Assembly (NCBI GenBank): GCA_022749755.1 | Contig: CM040453.1 | Location: 10,735,368-10,799,367 of the forward strand | Source of the DNA: Azadirachta indica | Lineage: Eukaryota; Streptophyta; Magnoliopsida; Sapindales; Meliaceae | DNA: 64,000 nucleotides | Direction: 5' to 3' | Notes under the pieces: model-generated | Told to the model about the DNA's origin: nothing | The model's input: only the letters and a program-made list of their open reading frames with translations | The model's database searches: none | Position numbers and translations under genes: made by a program | Shown: positions 1 through 10,899 of the stretch, piece by piece | How positions within the stretch are numbered: position 1 is the stretch's first letter | How the letters are laid out: every line of letters begins with the position of its first letter

Positions 1-1754
1 ATATATAATTCATAGTGTGTAATTACTCTTGTTTTAGAAAATTTGTTTATTTTCTTGCTCTATACTGGGTTAGTACACTTTAAATATTTTTGTCAACACG
101 AATATTATATATACCTAATTTATGGTTAAAAGTTCAAAGTCAAAGAAAATAACACAGCTTGTTAATTATCTCTACCAGTAGTTCGAATAAAACTAATTGA
201 AGCTTAGGTGATGTGTTCAACTTGTTGACCTCAAACTTATAGTTAAATTCCAATATTAAATTAGTATCAACTGATGACTTATGCATTAATTAAAAAAATG
301 AATGAAATCAAACTTTCTTTCAACTTGTAGAAGAGTCATAATAATTAGTTGGGTAGTCTTTTGCTAACACATTAATTAGATTAGGTAAAAATTCTTAAAT
401 ATTTGTATTTCCACTAATTAAAGAAATGCTAAAGAATTTGGATTCTTTTGAATTCTTATAATAAAAGGAAAATTGTCCTCTTCACTTAATTAAAATTGAC
501 ATTAATGAAAACAACAATAACTGTAATTGTTATTGAAGTTAAATTTGAAGATGAAACTGAAATCAGGGTATCCATTATTTCTTTTTTGATGTTATTAACT
601 AATGTTATGATTCTTAAAATGACTTGAACAAAAAATTTATATTTTATGTTTTTTTATCATTCTACCATCATTTTGTATACAATAGTTTAATTTATGGTTG
701 ATGTCAATCTTTTTTGTCCTTATTTACTTTGGAAGTTCAACAACTTTTTGCTTCATGTTTAAATTTAACAGTTTCTATTATTTGCTTTTTTCAGGGGGCA
801 AAATTTTAATGTTACGCATGTGAAGTTTCTTGAATCCGTCTAGCAGTATTAAAGACAACGAACATCTTGGTTAATCATATTACCAGAATTGGAATAAAGG
901 TTAATGGATTCGGGAATGCTTTTAAATTTAAAAGGGTAGCCAGATCTTAACGTGGGCCTACTGCAAGCACCAAACTTGTTTCATTCATGTATTAGCTATT
1001 AACATAACATATGTCATCTTACTGTGAAAATCATGGCTCAATAAATACAAGGTGGTTGTGTCCACATACCATAACTATGACAAGGGAAGGCCAGGTCGTA
1101 AATCGATCAAAATTTCAACTAATCCCGCGCACTCAATCAAATTGAGGCTCACTAAGGCATAGTTCTACAATCACTTCATACCAATAAAAGATTAATGCTA
1201 ATAAAGCTTCGTAATTGGCATGCCTTTGCCAAATCAGGTTGACCATCAAGACCTACCTTTAGTAATAAAGTGTAGATAATTAGCATTGGATGAACACAAG
1301 ACATAATAGTGACATTTCAATGCCCTTATGACAGAACCAATTGAATCTTGTGATCAAATTAATCAACTATTTCAATAAATAAGGCTTTGACAGTGTGTGT
1401 ATATTTATATAAAATAAATTATATTAACAATTAAAATTTTCTAATATAAAAAAATTTATAAATAAAAATGATTATATAACCATTGATGAAAATTTTAAAA
1501 TTATTCGAATTTAAAGTTATTATTATTGTTAAATTATTAATGTTTAAAATTATTATCATTAACTATGATTTTAGAATACTTTTGATTTTATAATAGTTTA
1601 GATTGATTTTCTTTGATAATTATTTAAGAATATTACAAAAAAATTTAAAAATTAATAATTTTCAAAATTTTATATATCCTTAAATATTTGTTAAAGAAAA
1701 TAATTTTAATCAATTGTAATAGTAAAATTTATTTTGAAATTATTATTAATGATA
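1..1754. other. AT-rich spacer, no gene seen
   Basis: No convincing coding frame, RNA gene or repeat was recognised. Stop codons are dense in all frames. The stretch from about 1400 to 1750 is extremely AT-rich. It is the left flank of the first LTR element and ends in that element's target-site duplication. Confidence 0.6.
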
Positions 1755-1759
1755 ACAAT
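1755..1759. repeat. Target-site duplication, left copy (ACAAT)
   Basis: The five bases ACAAT directly precede the TG start of the left LTR and recur directly after the CA end of the right LTR at 4784-4788. A 5-bp duplication is the size expected for Ty3/gypsy integration. Confidence 0.8.
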
Positions 1760-2191
1760 TGTTTGGAAAGATAGACACAAGCCTATAAGTTAATAGGTTT
1801 CGTGCTAACAAGCCCAATACTTAATTAGTTCTAGTACATTCTATTCAGCTCAGTTTAGGAGGGGTTCTGATAAGATATCACATGAGTGGGTCAACTTGAA
1901 CAAATCAGACTATTATTTATTAGGATCTTTATGAAAGGGAAAAAGTGGAATTAGTAATCGTAATTTGAGGTAAATTAAGATTCCGCAAAACACTCTACAT
2001 TCTATTAGAATTTCTAATGTTACTAAAATAAGGAAGTTAACACTCCTATATATATGTCGCATTCTCTTCATCTAAGGGTTTATAATTTTTCTGAAATAAG
2101 TAATAAAGCAATTTTTTTCTTTTGAGCAAAGAAGCAAGGAGAATTTAATCTTTACTTTGTGATATCGAAGTTACAAATTTTGATATCAATA
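1760..2191 (+). repeat. 5' LTR of the short gypsy-type element
   Basis: About 432 bp, starting TGTTTGGAAAG and ending TATCAATA. It aligns along its whole length with 4385-4783. Shared landmarks are the segment with GGTTTCGTGCTAACAAGCC, the block TGTCGCATTCTCTTCAT near its 3' third, and a shared AAGTAATAAAGCAATTTTTT stretch that may be the polyadenylation region. Confidence 0.85.
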
Positions 2192-2210
2192 GTTGGCGTC
2201 ATCTGTGAGA
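2192..2210 (+). other. Primer-binding-site-like sequence after the 5' LTR
   Basis: The sequence right after the LTR reads GTTGGCGTCATCTGTGAG. Plant gypsy elements commonly have a TGGCGYC...CTGTGGG-like tRNA-complementary site here. The match is degenerate, and the tRNA was not checked by alignment. Confidence 0.55.
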
Positions 2211-2227
2211 AACACGTTCGAAAAGTT

Positions 2228-2803
2228 ATGGAGGAACAACAAGTCGTTAGAAGCCATCTAACCGAAAGGATTGATGAAGGAGATTCATCAGACTCCAATT
2301 GCCAACCACCCCTATTATAACAATCCTAAGGACAAGAAACAGCCCACGATTGGGATGTAGATACAGTCCAAATCATACAAAAATTGAAAGAAAGTTAGTG
2401 CAAGTACTTGGAAAGAGACAAATAAGTGAAAGCTTTGGAGAACAAGAACAAGTTAATGGAAAAAGAGATCAAAAACCTTAAGAGAATAATTCAAGAAGCC
2501 ATAATTGAAAGACAAATCCCGAAGAAGCCGCAATTGCTAGAAACGAAGAAAGCATTACCAAACCTGGAAATCCACATAAACAATTACTTCCAAGAAGAAC
2601 AGAAAGTAGATTATGAGCACAGAACAATCATCATAGGTAGAACTATGCACCAGTCCCTTAGGAAGAAGTTTAAGACTAGGAGCAAGCATGCGTTGATCAA
2701 AATGAAACAATACCCTTGCGAGTTCAGGAGGAACCAAAGCACAAACCAATCAATGTGTGGCATAGGTCAAACCTGGGCAAAAGAACGTTTGAACATAGCA
2801 TGA
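2228..2803 (+). pseudogene. gag-like remnant of the short element
   Basis: An ATG at 2228, 36 bases past the LTR end, opens a 30-codon frame (starting MEEQQVVRSHLTERIDEGD) that stops at 2318. This is where gypsy gag normally starts. A second frame, 2426-2803 (125 codons), begins with a lysine/glutamate-rich helix-like stretch (KALENKNKLMEKEIKNLKRI, about residues 2-21) that could be a coiled coil. The remainder does not resemble a specific domain. No zinc knuckle is visible. The two pieces are in different frames, so this is a broken relic. Confidence 0.55.
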
Positions 2804-2949
2804 GTTCAGAAGATATAAGAGCATACTTAAACCCTAAATGCAAAAGGAACAAAGAAAAGACTACTCCTAAAAACCTCTAAGCATAGCAAAACCCACGACT
2901 GATCAGGTGTTAAGTGGTTGATGAGGTTGGGCATGCATTTATTGCAAGA

Positions 2950-3235
2950 GAAGTGAGATGAAGTACTCATCAGGATAGCTACTTACGAACAACGAGTCAT
3001 GAAGTATTATAATAAAAGAGTTTATGTGAAATGTTTTTGCAAGGGAGACTTGGTGCTATAGCAAGTCACATAAAATATCAAAGTACTTGGGGAAAAAGCT
3101 TTAGGAGCAAACTGGGAAGTTTGTACAAGGTGATCAGAATTGTTAAGCCAAGAGTTTAGAAGCTATAGCACTAAGATGGAAAAGAGGTCAAGAAACCATG
3201 AAACGCGGAGATGGTAAAGAAGTATTATCCTTAAA
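2950..3235 (+). pseudogene. Integrase C-terminal remnant (Ty3/gypsy pol)
   Basis: Conceptual translation gives ATYEQRVMKYYNKRVYVKCF, then KGDLVL, GANWEV and, after a frameshift near 3120, VIRIVKPRV, DGKEVKKP and NAEMVKKYYP. This is the order of the C-terminal tail of gypsy integrase: the basic YYN.RV helix, the GDLVL strand, the GP.WEGPY-like block, and the terminal DGKEV..PWNA..LKKYY block. Several codons are stops (for example at QVT* and in the final Trp codon, now TGA). No catalytic D,D-35-E core is present upstream, so only the tail survives. Confidence 0.75.
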
Positions 3236-3247
3236 GAATCATTGATA

Positions 3248-3830
3248 AAAAGATCTGAACACAATTCAGATCACAATGATTATCTTATTCTCATATCTTA
3301 GTATCCCAAAAGTTGTTGTAAAAAAGAACTAACCACAGTGCAGATCAAGCAACCATAATAAAAAGATTAATAAATGTACATTCAAAAGTTGCTATAAAAA
3401 AAGAACTAATCACAGTTTAGATCATGCAATAGCGATTAGCAGATTAATAAATTTTGATTATTTGGTAAGTTGTCATAAAAAGATTTGACTACAATTCAAA
3501 TCAAAATATCAATAAATTTAGTAGATTTCGATAAAAAGATTTGGCTACAATTTAGGTCAAACAACGATAATTGAGAATTCAATGAAGTTTGTTAATTAGC
3601 AAATTATTATAAAAAAATCTGGCTACAATTAAGATCAGACAATGATTAGAAGTTGTTCATCCAAGGAAATCGTTAAAAAGATCTCACCAAAGTTCAGATC
3701 AGAAAATCAATAAATTTCGCTTATTCAACAAACTACCACAAAAAAGATTTGAACTCAGTTTGAATTAGACGATGAAATAAGTTTCAAAAAATGTTCTAAA
3801 AAAATCTAACCTCAATTTAAACCACACAAC
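3248..3830 (+). repeat. Degenerate ~70-bp tandem repeat inside the short element
   Basis: About nine diverged copies of a unit with the core AAAAAGAT(C/T)TG.(C/A)TACAATTCAGATCA are spaced about 60-75 bp apart. The copies differ by many substitutions. The array lies between the integrase tail and the 3' LTR. In several large plant gypsy lineages this untranslated region often holds tandem repeats. Confidence 0.7.
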
Positions 3831-4384
3831 AATCAGGAAAATCATAAAATTTGTTTCATATAGGAATTGTTGAAGAGAAGACCTATTCAAAGCCCAAACT
3901 TTACGTCGACTTTTATTCAATATTAGCAAAGTCTGTTTCCATTAGGAAACATAAAAGAAGACCTTAAAGAAAGCTTAGGCCATGATGCGTCCCAGTACAC
4001 AATTTCTGTTTACTCCATATGATTTGCTTGATTAAGATAATGGAAGAAAAAATATTGCAAATAAACATTGATATAACGTTAGTTAAAAATAAAAAAATAG
4101 CACCAACTTAAGTATTAAAAATTGTGAGCACAAAAAACACAACTCTTTAAATTTCTATTTATGTTTTTTATAATTTTTTTCTATAGAAAGAAAATTTTTT
4201 CTAACTTAAGCATCAAAGGGTTTTTGTCGATAAAACTGGCATCTCCTGATTGTTATTTATTTTACAAGTTATTTACAATAGAGAGAAGGAATTAGCATTA
4301 GATATCGAAATTCAAGTCTATGGATCGTTCTTAAATAAAATTTTCAGTGAAAATGCTAGTTTCACTGAAAAATATAGGGCTTGG
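3831..4384. other. Untranslated interior of the short element before the 3' LTR
   Basis: AT-rich sequence without a recognisable domain. A small inverted pair, TTTTCAGTGAAAA and TTTCACTGAAAAA, lies at about 4348-4373, just upstream of the LTR. A clean polypurine tract is not evident. Confidence 0.45.
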
Positions 4385-4783
4385 TGTTTGGAAAGATACC
4401 CTCGGGCCTATGAGTTAATAGGTTTCGTGCTAACAAGCCTGTTTCTAAGAGGGGTCCTAGTCGAGTATCACTTGAGTGGGTCTGCTTGGACCAATTAAAC
4501 TATTACTGGTTAGGATCCTTATGAGAGGGAGAAAATAAAATTAGTAATCCTAATTTGAGCCAAATTAGAATTCCGTAAGGTATGCTCCAAATTTTATTAT
4601 AATTCCTAATGTTACTAGAATAAGTAAATTAATACTCTTAGATATATGTCGCATTCTCTTCATGTAAGGGCATTCATAATTTTTCTAAAATAAGTAATAA
4701 AGCAATTTTTTCTTTCAGCAAAAATGCAAGGAGAATTCAATCTTTACCATATAATATTGAAGTTACAAATTTCGGTATCAACA
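4385..4783 (+). repeat. 3' LTR of the short gypsy-type element
   Basis: About 399 bp, starting TGTTTGGAAAG and ending TATCAACA. It is a diverged copy of 1760-2191 that lacks a roughly 30-bp segment after the first 60 bases. An 82-codon open frame overlaps it (4250-4498) but reads across LTR sequence and is not considered a gene. Confidence 0.85.
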
Positions 4784-4788
4784 ACAAT
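4784..4788. repeat. Target-site duplication, right copy (ACAAT)
   Basis: Identical to 1755-1759 and immediately outside the right LTR. Confidence 0.8.
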
Positions 4789-4935
4789 TTTAAAAGTTTA
4801 TAATATTTTTAGATAATTGTTAAAGAAACAATATCTAATTTATTATGAAAATAAAATTATTCTGAAATTATTATTAATTTTAAATTCAATTATAAAGCTT
4901 ATTTATTAAAATAGTTGAATATTTAATTAATGAGA

Positions 4936-4995
4936 ATCAATTGCTGCAATGGTAAGGGTATTTGAATATCATTTTCATTGCTTGGTTCAAATCCA
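4936..4995 (+). other. Possible tRNA-derived (SINE-like) relic
   Basis: The stretch contains GCTGCAATGGTAAG, loosely like a pol III A box. About 35 bases later comes GGTTCAAATCC, one transition away from the B-box consensus GGTTCGAATCC. No cloverleaf could be drawn with confidence, and no flanking duplication was found. It may be coincidence. Confidence 0.25.
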
Positions 4996-6429
4996 ATCAA
5001 TGTTAATTATTTTGCAATTTCTAAAAAATCGGTGCAAACCACCATGTTCGATTCAAATTGATTTTGCAATTTTTAAAAAAATCAGTTCGGAGCACCTATA
5101 CAATTTTTGATTATTTGTTTAATGGTTCATGTGTAAACATTAAAAGGAAAAATTGAAAATATATAATGTATTAAAAGGTAAAATCAAAACTTAGGGGCTA
5201 ATAGGACATTGAAAAAAATATAAGGAGGTGATGGAATATTAGATTCAAAAGCAAAATAGTATATGACATTCTCCCATGCAGAAATTCACTTTGAATCCTT
5301 CCAAAAAAATCAATTGACCTTTCCCATTGCAAGAAAAAGAAAAATAGTCGTATTGTGTACTATTTATAATTAAGTCAAAAACTTTTAAGAGTTTGCTTGA
5401 TATAATTTTTTAACTTAAATATTTATGAATGAATTTTATGCTAATGAGTTTTTAAGAAAAAACTATTGATCATTTAGTTGTCACCTGCATGTTTTGATAA
5501 AAAAAATGTAATTTTAAACAAGTTTTTTAAAAATATATTTAAATAAAAATAACGAAAAATTTTGTAATAAAATAGTAGTATTAGATTAAATTACTAATTA
5601 GGCCATTTCCTAATCTCTGATATTAATAATTGAGATTCTGTTTAGGGAGACTAAAAGAACATCTTGTATTCTATAGTGTTTATGCGTTTTAGTACTTATT
5701 TTTTTCTAATTTGTTTTAAAAAATTCAAGAAATATTTAATTGCTTATAAATCACCTGGGCTTTTAAAATTTTAATGTATTTAAGTAATAAGTATAATTTT
5801 GTATTTAATAAATTATGTGCAAAAAAAGTTCAAAGACTCAAGTGATGTGCATTTAAAATTAAGATTGTAAGTTTTAATTTCACAAACAGTAGGGACTCAA
5901 CATAAAAACTTATAACCCATAAATGAACAAAGGAGGAAGTCGGCTTTTGAAAGTAACAAACACTGGTAAAATCGTCATTTTCTAGCAGAATTAGTGTACA
6001 AATATCATATATAAGTCTATAACTTTAATATAAAATAGTAAGGATAAGATGTAACTAGAAGATGAATACATCTCTTTAAGCCAGGTAAATATTTTTGTTA
6101 TAAGTTTCTTTCACTAATAGTCCACATATCAATCCTTCTTCATAAATAGTAAATAGAAGGGTGGGATTCTTTACTATAATACAAGGATTATTCTTAATGA
6201 GCTTTTATCATTCTCAATGGACTTTAATACTATTGATCTCTTGATCAAAATTGATCAACTTTGGCACCCATTCCGAATTATAAAGAATAAGGCATATCAC
6301 ATTTCTTGAGTCTTACCTGATGGGTTAAGAGTCATGATATTACAACCTTATGAGATAGGCTTGGATTTGTTTGGAGAGATGCACTATCACTACTACTATT
6401 TTTGTAATATTCAATATAACACGAGATTC
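4996..6429. other. AT-rich spacer, nothing recognised
   Basis: No gene, RNA or repeat was recognised. All frames are closed by frequent stops. It ends where the first 21-bp-based satellite copies begin. Confidence 0.5.
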
Positions 6430-7690
6430 AAATTTAATCCTTGGGAGTATTGAAGTGTAAAGAAATTTTCTGTCATATTGAATAAATTTTAGTAAGCTAT
6501 ATGGAAAATATTTTCAACCATGTTGATGATATTTTCAACCGTATTAAAGAGATCTTTAGTCGTTTGGAGAGAGTTTTAGGCGTAAGAATAATTCTTCAGT
6601 CATTAGAAAGAAATCTTCTGTTGTGATGAAGAATTATTTAGTCATAAGAAATAAATCTTCTGTCATATTGAATAAATTTTTAGTAAGCCATATAGAAGAT
6701 ATTTTCAACTATGTTGATGATATTTTCAGTCGTATTGAAGTGATTTTCAGTCGTTTTGAGATAGTTTCGGGGGGGGGTAAGAATAATTCTTCAGTTGTTA
6801 GAAAGAAATTTTCTGTCGTGATAAAGAATTGTTTTGTCGTAACAAAGAAATCTTCTGTCATATTGAATAAATTTTTTAAAAGTTGCACGGAAAACATTTT
6901 CAGCTATGTTGCTGATGTTTTCAGTCATATTAAAGAGATTTTCAGTCGTTTTGAGAGAGTTTCAAGTGTAAGAATAATTCTTCAGTCGTGATGAAGAATT
7001 GTTTAGTCTTAGGCAGAAAATTTTTTGTCATATTGAATAAATTTATAGTAAGCGGCATGGAAGACATTTTCAACCATGTTGATGATGTTTTTAGCCATAT
7101 TAAAGAAACTTTTAGCCCTTTAGAGAGAGTTTCAGGCATAAGAATAATTCTTCAGTCGTTAGGAAGAAATGTTCCGTCATGATGAAGAATCGAAGAAATC
7201 TTCTGCCATGTTGAATAAGTTTTTATTAAGCTATATGGAAGATATTTTCGACCACATTGATAATGTTTTCAGCCGTATTGAATATATTTTCAGTTGTTTA
7301 GAGAGAGTTTCAAGCGTAAAAATAATTCCTCAGTCATTAAGAAGAAATCTTCCGTCGTAATGAAAAATCGTTGAATCGTAAAAAAGAAATCTTCTATCAT
7401 ATTGAATAAATTTTTAGTAAACTGTAAGAAAGATATTTTCAATCATGTAGATGATGTTTTCAGCCGTATTCAAGAGATTTTCAATCGTTTGGAAAAAGTT
7501 TCAAGCGTAAGAATAATTCTTCAGTTATTAGAAAGAAATCTTCCATTATAATGAAGAATTGTTTGGTCGTAAGGCAGAAATCTTCTGTCGTATTGAATAA
7601 GTTTTTAGTAAACCGCATGAAAGACATTTTCAGCCATATTGTTGATGTTATTAATCGTATTGAAGAGATTTTTGCTATTTAAGAGAATAC
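6430..7690 (+). repeat. Satellite array A: small outlying array of the 21-bp-based family
   Basis: About seven monomers, traced by the recurring landmark ATTGAATAAATTTTTAGTAAG (near 6476, 6666, 6861, 7030, 7210, 7400, 7595), are spaced 170-195 bp apart. Each monomer is itself built from 21-bp pieces of the pattern TTCAGTCGTnTTGAAGAGAT. The same order of 21-mers appears in the large array at 28.4-54.2 kb, in the same orientation. Copies are diverged and CpG-poor. A run of eight G at about 6769-6776 interrupts one copy. Short frames of 60-120 codons on both strands (for example 6623-6991) follow the repeat and are not genes. Confidence 0.9.
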
Positions 7691-9297
7691 ATCAAAAGCA
7701 TCTATGTGATGAGCATTTTATTTTATATATATATATATATATATAGTTCTTAAAATACTGAGATAATGCAATCTAACCTTCACTGTAAAGTTGTTGGCTG
7801 CCTGATTTGAATTCATTGACTTTTTCAATTTACTTACAAAGTGATGGAGGAGTAGGAGTGTTTGAATTCCATTTTAAAATCCAATTGATCCACCTCTAAC
7901 AAAATTGGCGCCATGAAGAAAATCCGATTCAAAGGAATTCACATAAACACTCAAGGTAACTTCAAGTGCTTAGCTGCATAAATTAAATGAATAAGTTAAT
8001 TAGGAGTACACTTACTTTCAAATAAATATAATATTAGAAATATACAAATTATATATTTATTTTTACCTTAAAAAGTCTATGATATGATTGCGATCGCAGA
8101 CTCTATTATTCGCATTAGGTGGCCAAATTGCTCAAAAGCTACCGGTGGCAGAATTTGAATCTCCGAAGTCGTAGATAGCGGAAAATTGGCCAGATTTGAA
8201 AATTCCACCGTTGACAAAGCTAAAGCCAAAGCATAATAGTAAATGAAAACCAAGGAATAAAGTCCTGAAAACCTCCATTTCAATCCTGCACGGTGAAAAT
8301 TAAAGAGTTAGAGCGATTTATAGGGCTGAGAAAGAGGTAAAAAATTGAGCGCACAAGAATTTTATTTGCATATTAACAATAACTAATGCAAGAGATTCCA
8401 AGAAACCTGCTAAGAAATATCAAATTATCAGCAGCCATTGAACAGAGTCATCAAATTTATTCAAACAATATAAACACAAAAAAATTTAGATCAAAACCTA
8501 CATAATTTTCTCAAACATAGAACGGAGTATCTAAAGTAGCACTTGATATTAGAATTTACAGCAGGAAAACATACTAATAAATAAGTGATGAGATCCAAAT
8601 TGAAACTACGTAAAATATCGAGTTTCTAAAACTATAGATGTAATCTCATACAAACATCAAACACCAAATTTCATCTTGGGAAATCAAACAATCTGGTGTA
8701 ATCACAGATAAGTATGTACCAAATTAAAAAGGGATACAAATAGAGCAAGCAATAAAAAATAATAGAATATGATGAATGTAATTAATTAATTTGAAAATCT
8801 TGTTAAGGATTATTGTCATTATCTTATTTCTAGACTCATATTTAATGCAAGTTTGGAAGCACCAGCCAACTAACCAAGCCTATTAAATGCAGCAAATTTA
8901 AGAAAATTAAAAGGTAAACCAGAATTATATTCGAGCATTAACAAAAAAAGAATTTGTAATAACATCAAGAAAGAAAACTCCATTGAACTTGAGACAAAAA
9001 GGAAGAATTGTTATATAGTTGAGATTAGGAAAACAGTAATTTAATTTATAATAAATTCAAATTTTACATGAAAAAATAGCAAACAGCATTAGAATCAATT
9101 TACAGCACCAAAATAGAGTAATCAAACGAGTAATATGGAATAAGTGAATTATAAGACCAAGTAATAGTGTGGAAACTAAGTAAATTAAAAGACTAACTCA
9201 ATTTTTTTTTATACCATAAAAACAACCATATAAACATCAATCAACATATTCAATCCTCAGAAAAATCAAATAATCCCAACGAAGATATTATAATAAA
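7691..9297. other. AT-rich spacer with a TA microsatellite
   Basis: A (TA)n run lies at about 7724-7745. On the minus strand at 8077-8283 there is a 68-codon open stretch beginning with a hydrophobic, signal-peptide-like segment. Its first codon is TTG with no in-frame ATG, and no homology was recognised. A splice acceptor-like GTGCAG just precedes it, so it could be a stray exon, but this is weak. The rest, 8290-9297, shows nothing recognisable. Confidence 0.45.
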
Positions 9298-10705
9298 TGA
9301 TATTTTTTTTTTTACTATTAGATTATACTTAAATTATCAATCATTAAGTAGCATATTTAATATTATTTAGTCTATTTTAAGTAGTTATTTTTTTTAAATA
9401 TTTTACTTTTATTTTGCAGATGTTGATGTGTTTTAGCATAAAAGGCATAAAAATAGAGTATAAAAGCACGTTCGCTAACCATCTGTCTAAACCTTAAAGT
9501 TTTGTTCTTGGGACCAAATTGCAAGCCAAAAAGGATTAAAATGAAACATATCAAACCAGAGACTCAAATTCAAAATAATTAAAAGTAAGGGGTTTAATTG
9601 ACATTTATTGCACGATTGGCCTTTCCCGGCAGAATCAATGGCGCGGCCTCGCCAAAATGTGGCGCACCTGTGCCATGATTTTTTCCCCTTGACAGTAACT
9701 ATGACCCGACCACGCGCACCTAATCATTATCTAAATCGTGCTTTTGGCATATTGTAAGCTCTTGAATCAAAATGGATAGCCAAATTTGAGGTATTTTTAA
9801 GTTTTCATGTTTTTCCTAGGGGACACACATTAACCATCTTTGCAAGATGGAGTTTCAAAGAGAAAAGAGAAGGAAGGAGAGAGAAATCTAAAGAGAGAGA
9901 GCTGCATTTGGAAGAAAAGAAGGATAGAAGCTTGATCTCTTGAAGGAAAAAATTATCTAAATCATAGTTTTATCATTTGTTGAATTCATATTTATGAAAT
10001 TTGAACTTTTTATCATATGTGGCTAGATTTATTTTTTAGAGCAATGTTTTAATCATCCATTTTCTAATATTGTTTTTTTTTTTTTATTTGATATCAAGTG
10101 TTGAGTATTTATCATAATGATTAGTGCCTTTAAATATCTAGTCAATATTTGAATGAACTGTTAACTGATATGAATTGAGAGGCGATTATTAGGTCTAAAC
10201 CATGTGATAAATATCGTAAATTACATTTTAAACAGAAATGTATCAATATGGTTTACGTAGTTTGATTAGAAATTATCACTAATTGTAATGCACTTCCATT
10301 TAATTAATTTCACATAAAAATATAGTGAATTATTATGTGTGAAGTAGTTTCGATTAATTTCAAGAGAGACTATCGAATAGGATAGGATGATTAACTAGCA
10401 ATACTGATATCAAATTAGAATAACATCAATAAAAGAAGTGGATGTGACTAATTAAGATAAAATCATTGGCCCTAAATTTTTCCATTAATTAAGTTTTTTA
10501 TTTAGTTTGTTAAGTAGTTAATTTTTGTTTATTTTAATTTCTCACTCAAATTATTTCGATTTCTTCAAATAAATTTATAAATTAATCACCTTCAATACTT
10601 AATTGATTAACATTTCTCGTGAAAAACATATCCTTTTATCATTATATTATTTGTTACGATCTTGTGCACTTGCAAGTATCGCGCACACACTGCACAAATT
10701 ACACA
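9298..10705 (+). repeat. 5' LTR of the Athila-like element
   Basis: It begins TGATATTTTT at 9298. Its first ~530 bp align with 15221-15753, sharing the blocks GTTCGCTAxCCATCTGTCTAA, GTAAGGGGTTTAATTG and CAATGGCGCGG. Its 3' end is set by the primer-binding-like sequence near 10709, just after CACACACTGCACAAATTACAC. The right border is approximate (±10 bp) because the matching end of the other LTR is missing. Confidence 0.75.
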
Positions 10706-10708
10706 ATA

Positions 10709-10731
10709 AGTTTTTTGTGCCATTGCCAAGG
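10709..10731 (+). other. Degenerate primer-binding site
   Basis: The sequence TTTTTTGTGCCATTGCCAAGG sits at the end of the LTR, where Athila-type elements carry a TGGCGCC-type tRNA-complementary site. The changes are mostly C-to-T or G-to-A transitions, in line with deamination decay. Confidence 0.55.
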
Positions 10732-10899
10732 AATGTTAAATTCTTTTAATATCAATTTAGATTAATTTTGAGTTTACTTTAAAGTTTTATTTTTGTTTTT
10801 ATTTTAGGTGTTTTCTTTGGTGCATTAGAAAAGCAAGAAGAGAATAACATCAAGACAGTAGCAAATTAGCACCATAAAACAAAATTTTGGGGATAACGT

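Larger units (their letters stand above)
1760..4783 (+). mobile_element. Short, internally deleted LTR retrotransposon (Ty3/gypsy type) with both LTRs and TSD
   Basis: Seen: two similar terminal repeats in direct orientation (1760-2191 and 4385-4783), each starting TGTTTGGAAAG, the right one ending CA and the left one TA. They are flanked on both sides by the identical pentamer ACAAT. A primer-binding-like stretch follows the left LTR. The interior holds a short gag-like start, a coiled-coil-like gag remnant, and a broken integrase C-terminus, then a tandem-repeat patch before the right LTR. Known: this order fits a Ty3/gypsy element, and the integrase tail resembles non-chromodomain gypsy lineages. 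Inferred: protease, RT, RNase H and the integrase core have been deleted, so the copy is non-autonomous and dead. The LTRs differ at many sites and by indels, so the insertion is old. Confidence 0.85.

Noticed and set aside
2555..2749. 64-codon minus-strand frame.
   Set aside because: It is the shadow of the plus-strand gag-like remnant of the short LTR element.
6769..6776. Run of eight G as a possible G-quadruplex element.
   Set aside because: A single G-run without partner runs cannot form an intramolecular quadruplex; more likely slippage or sequencing error in one satellite copy.
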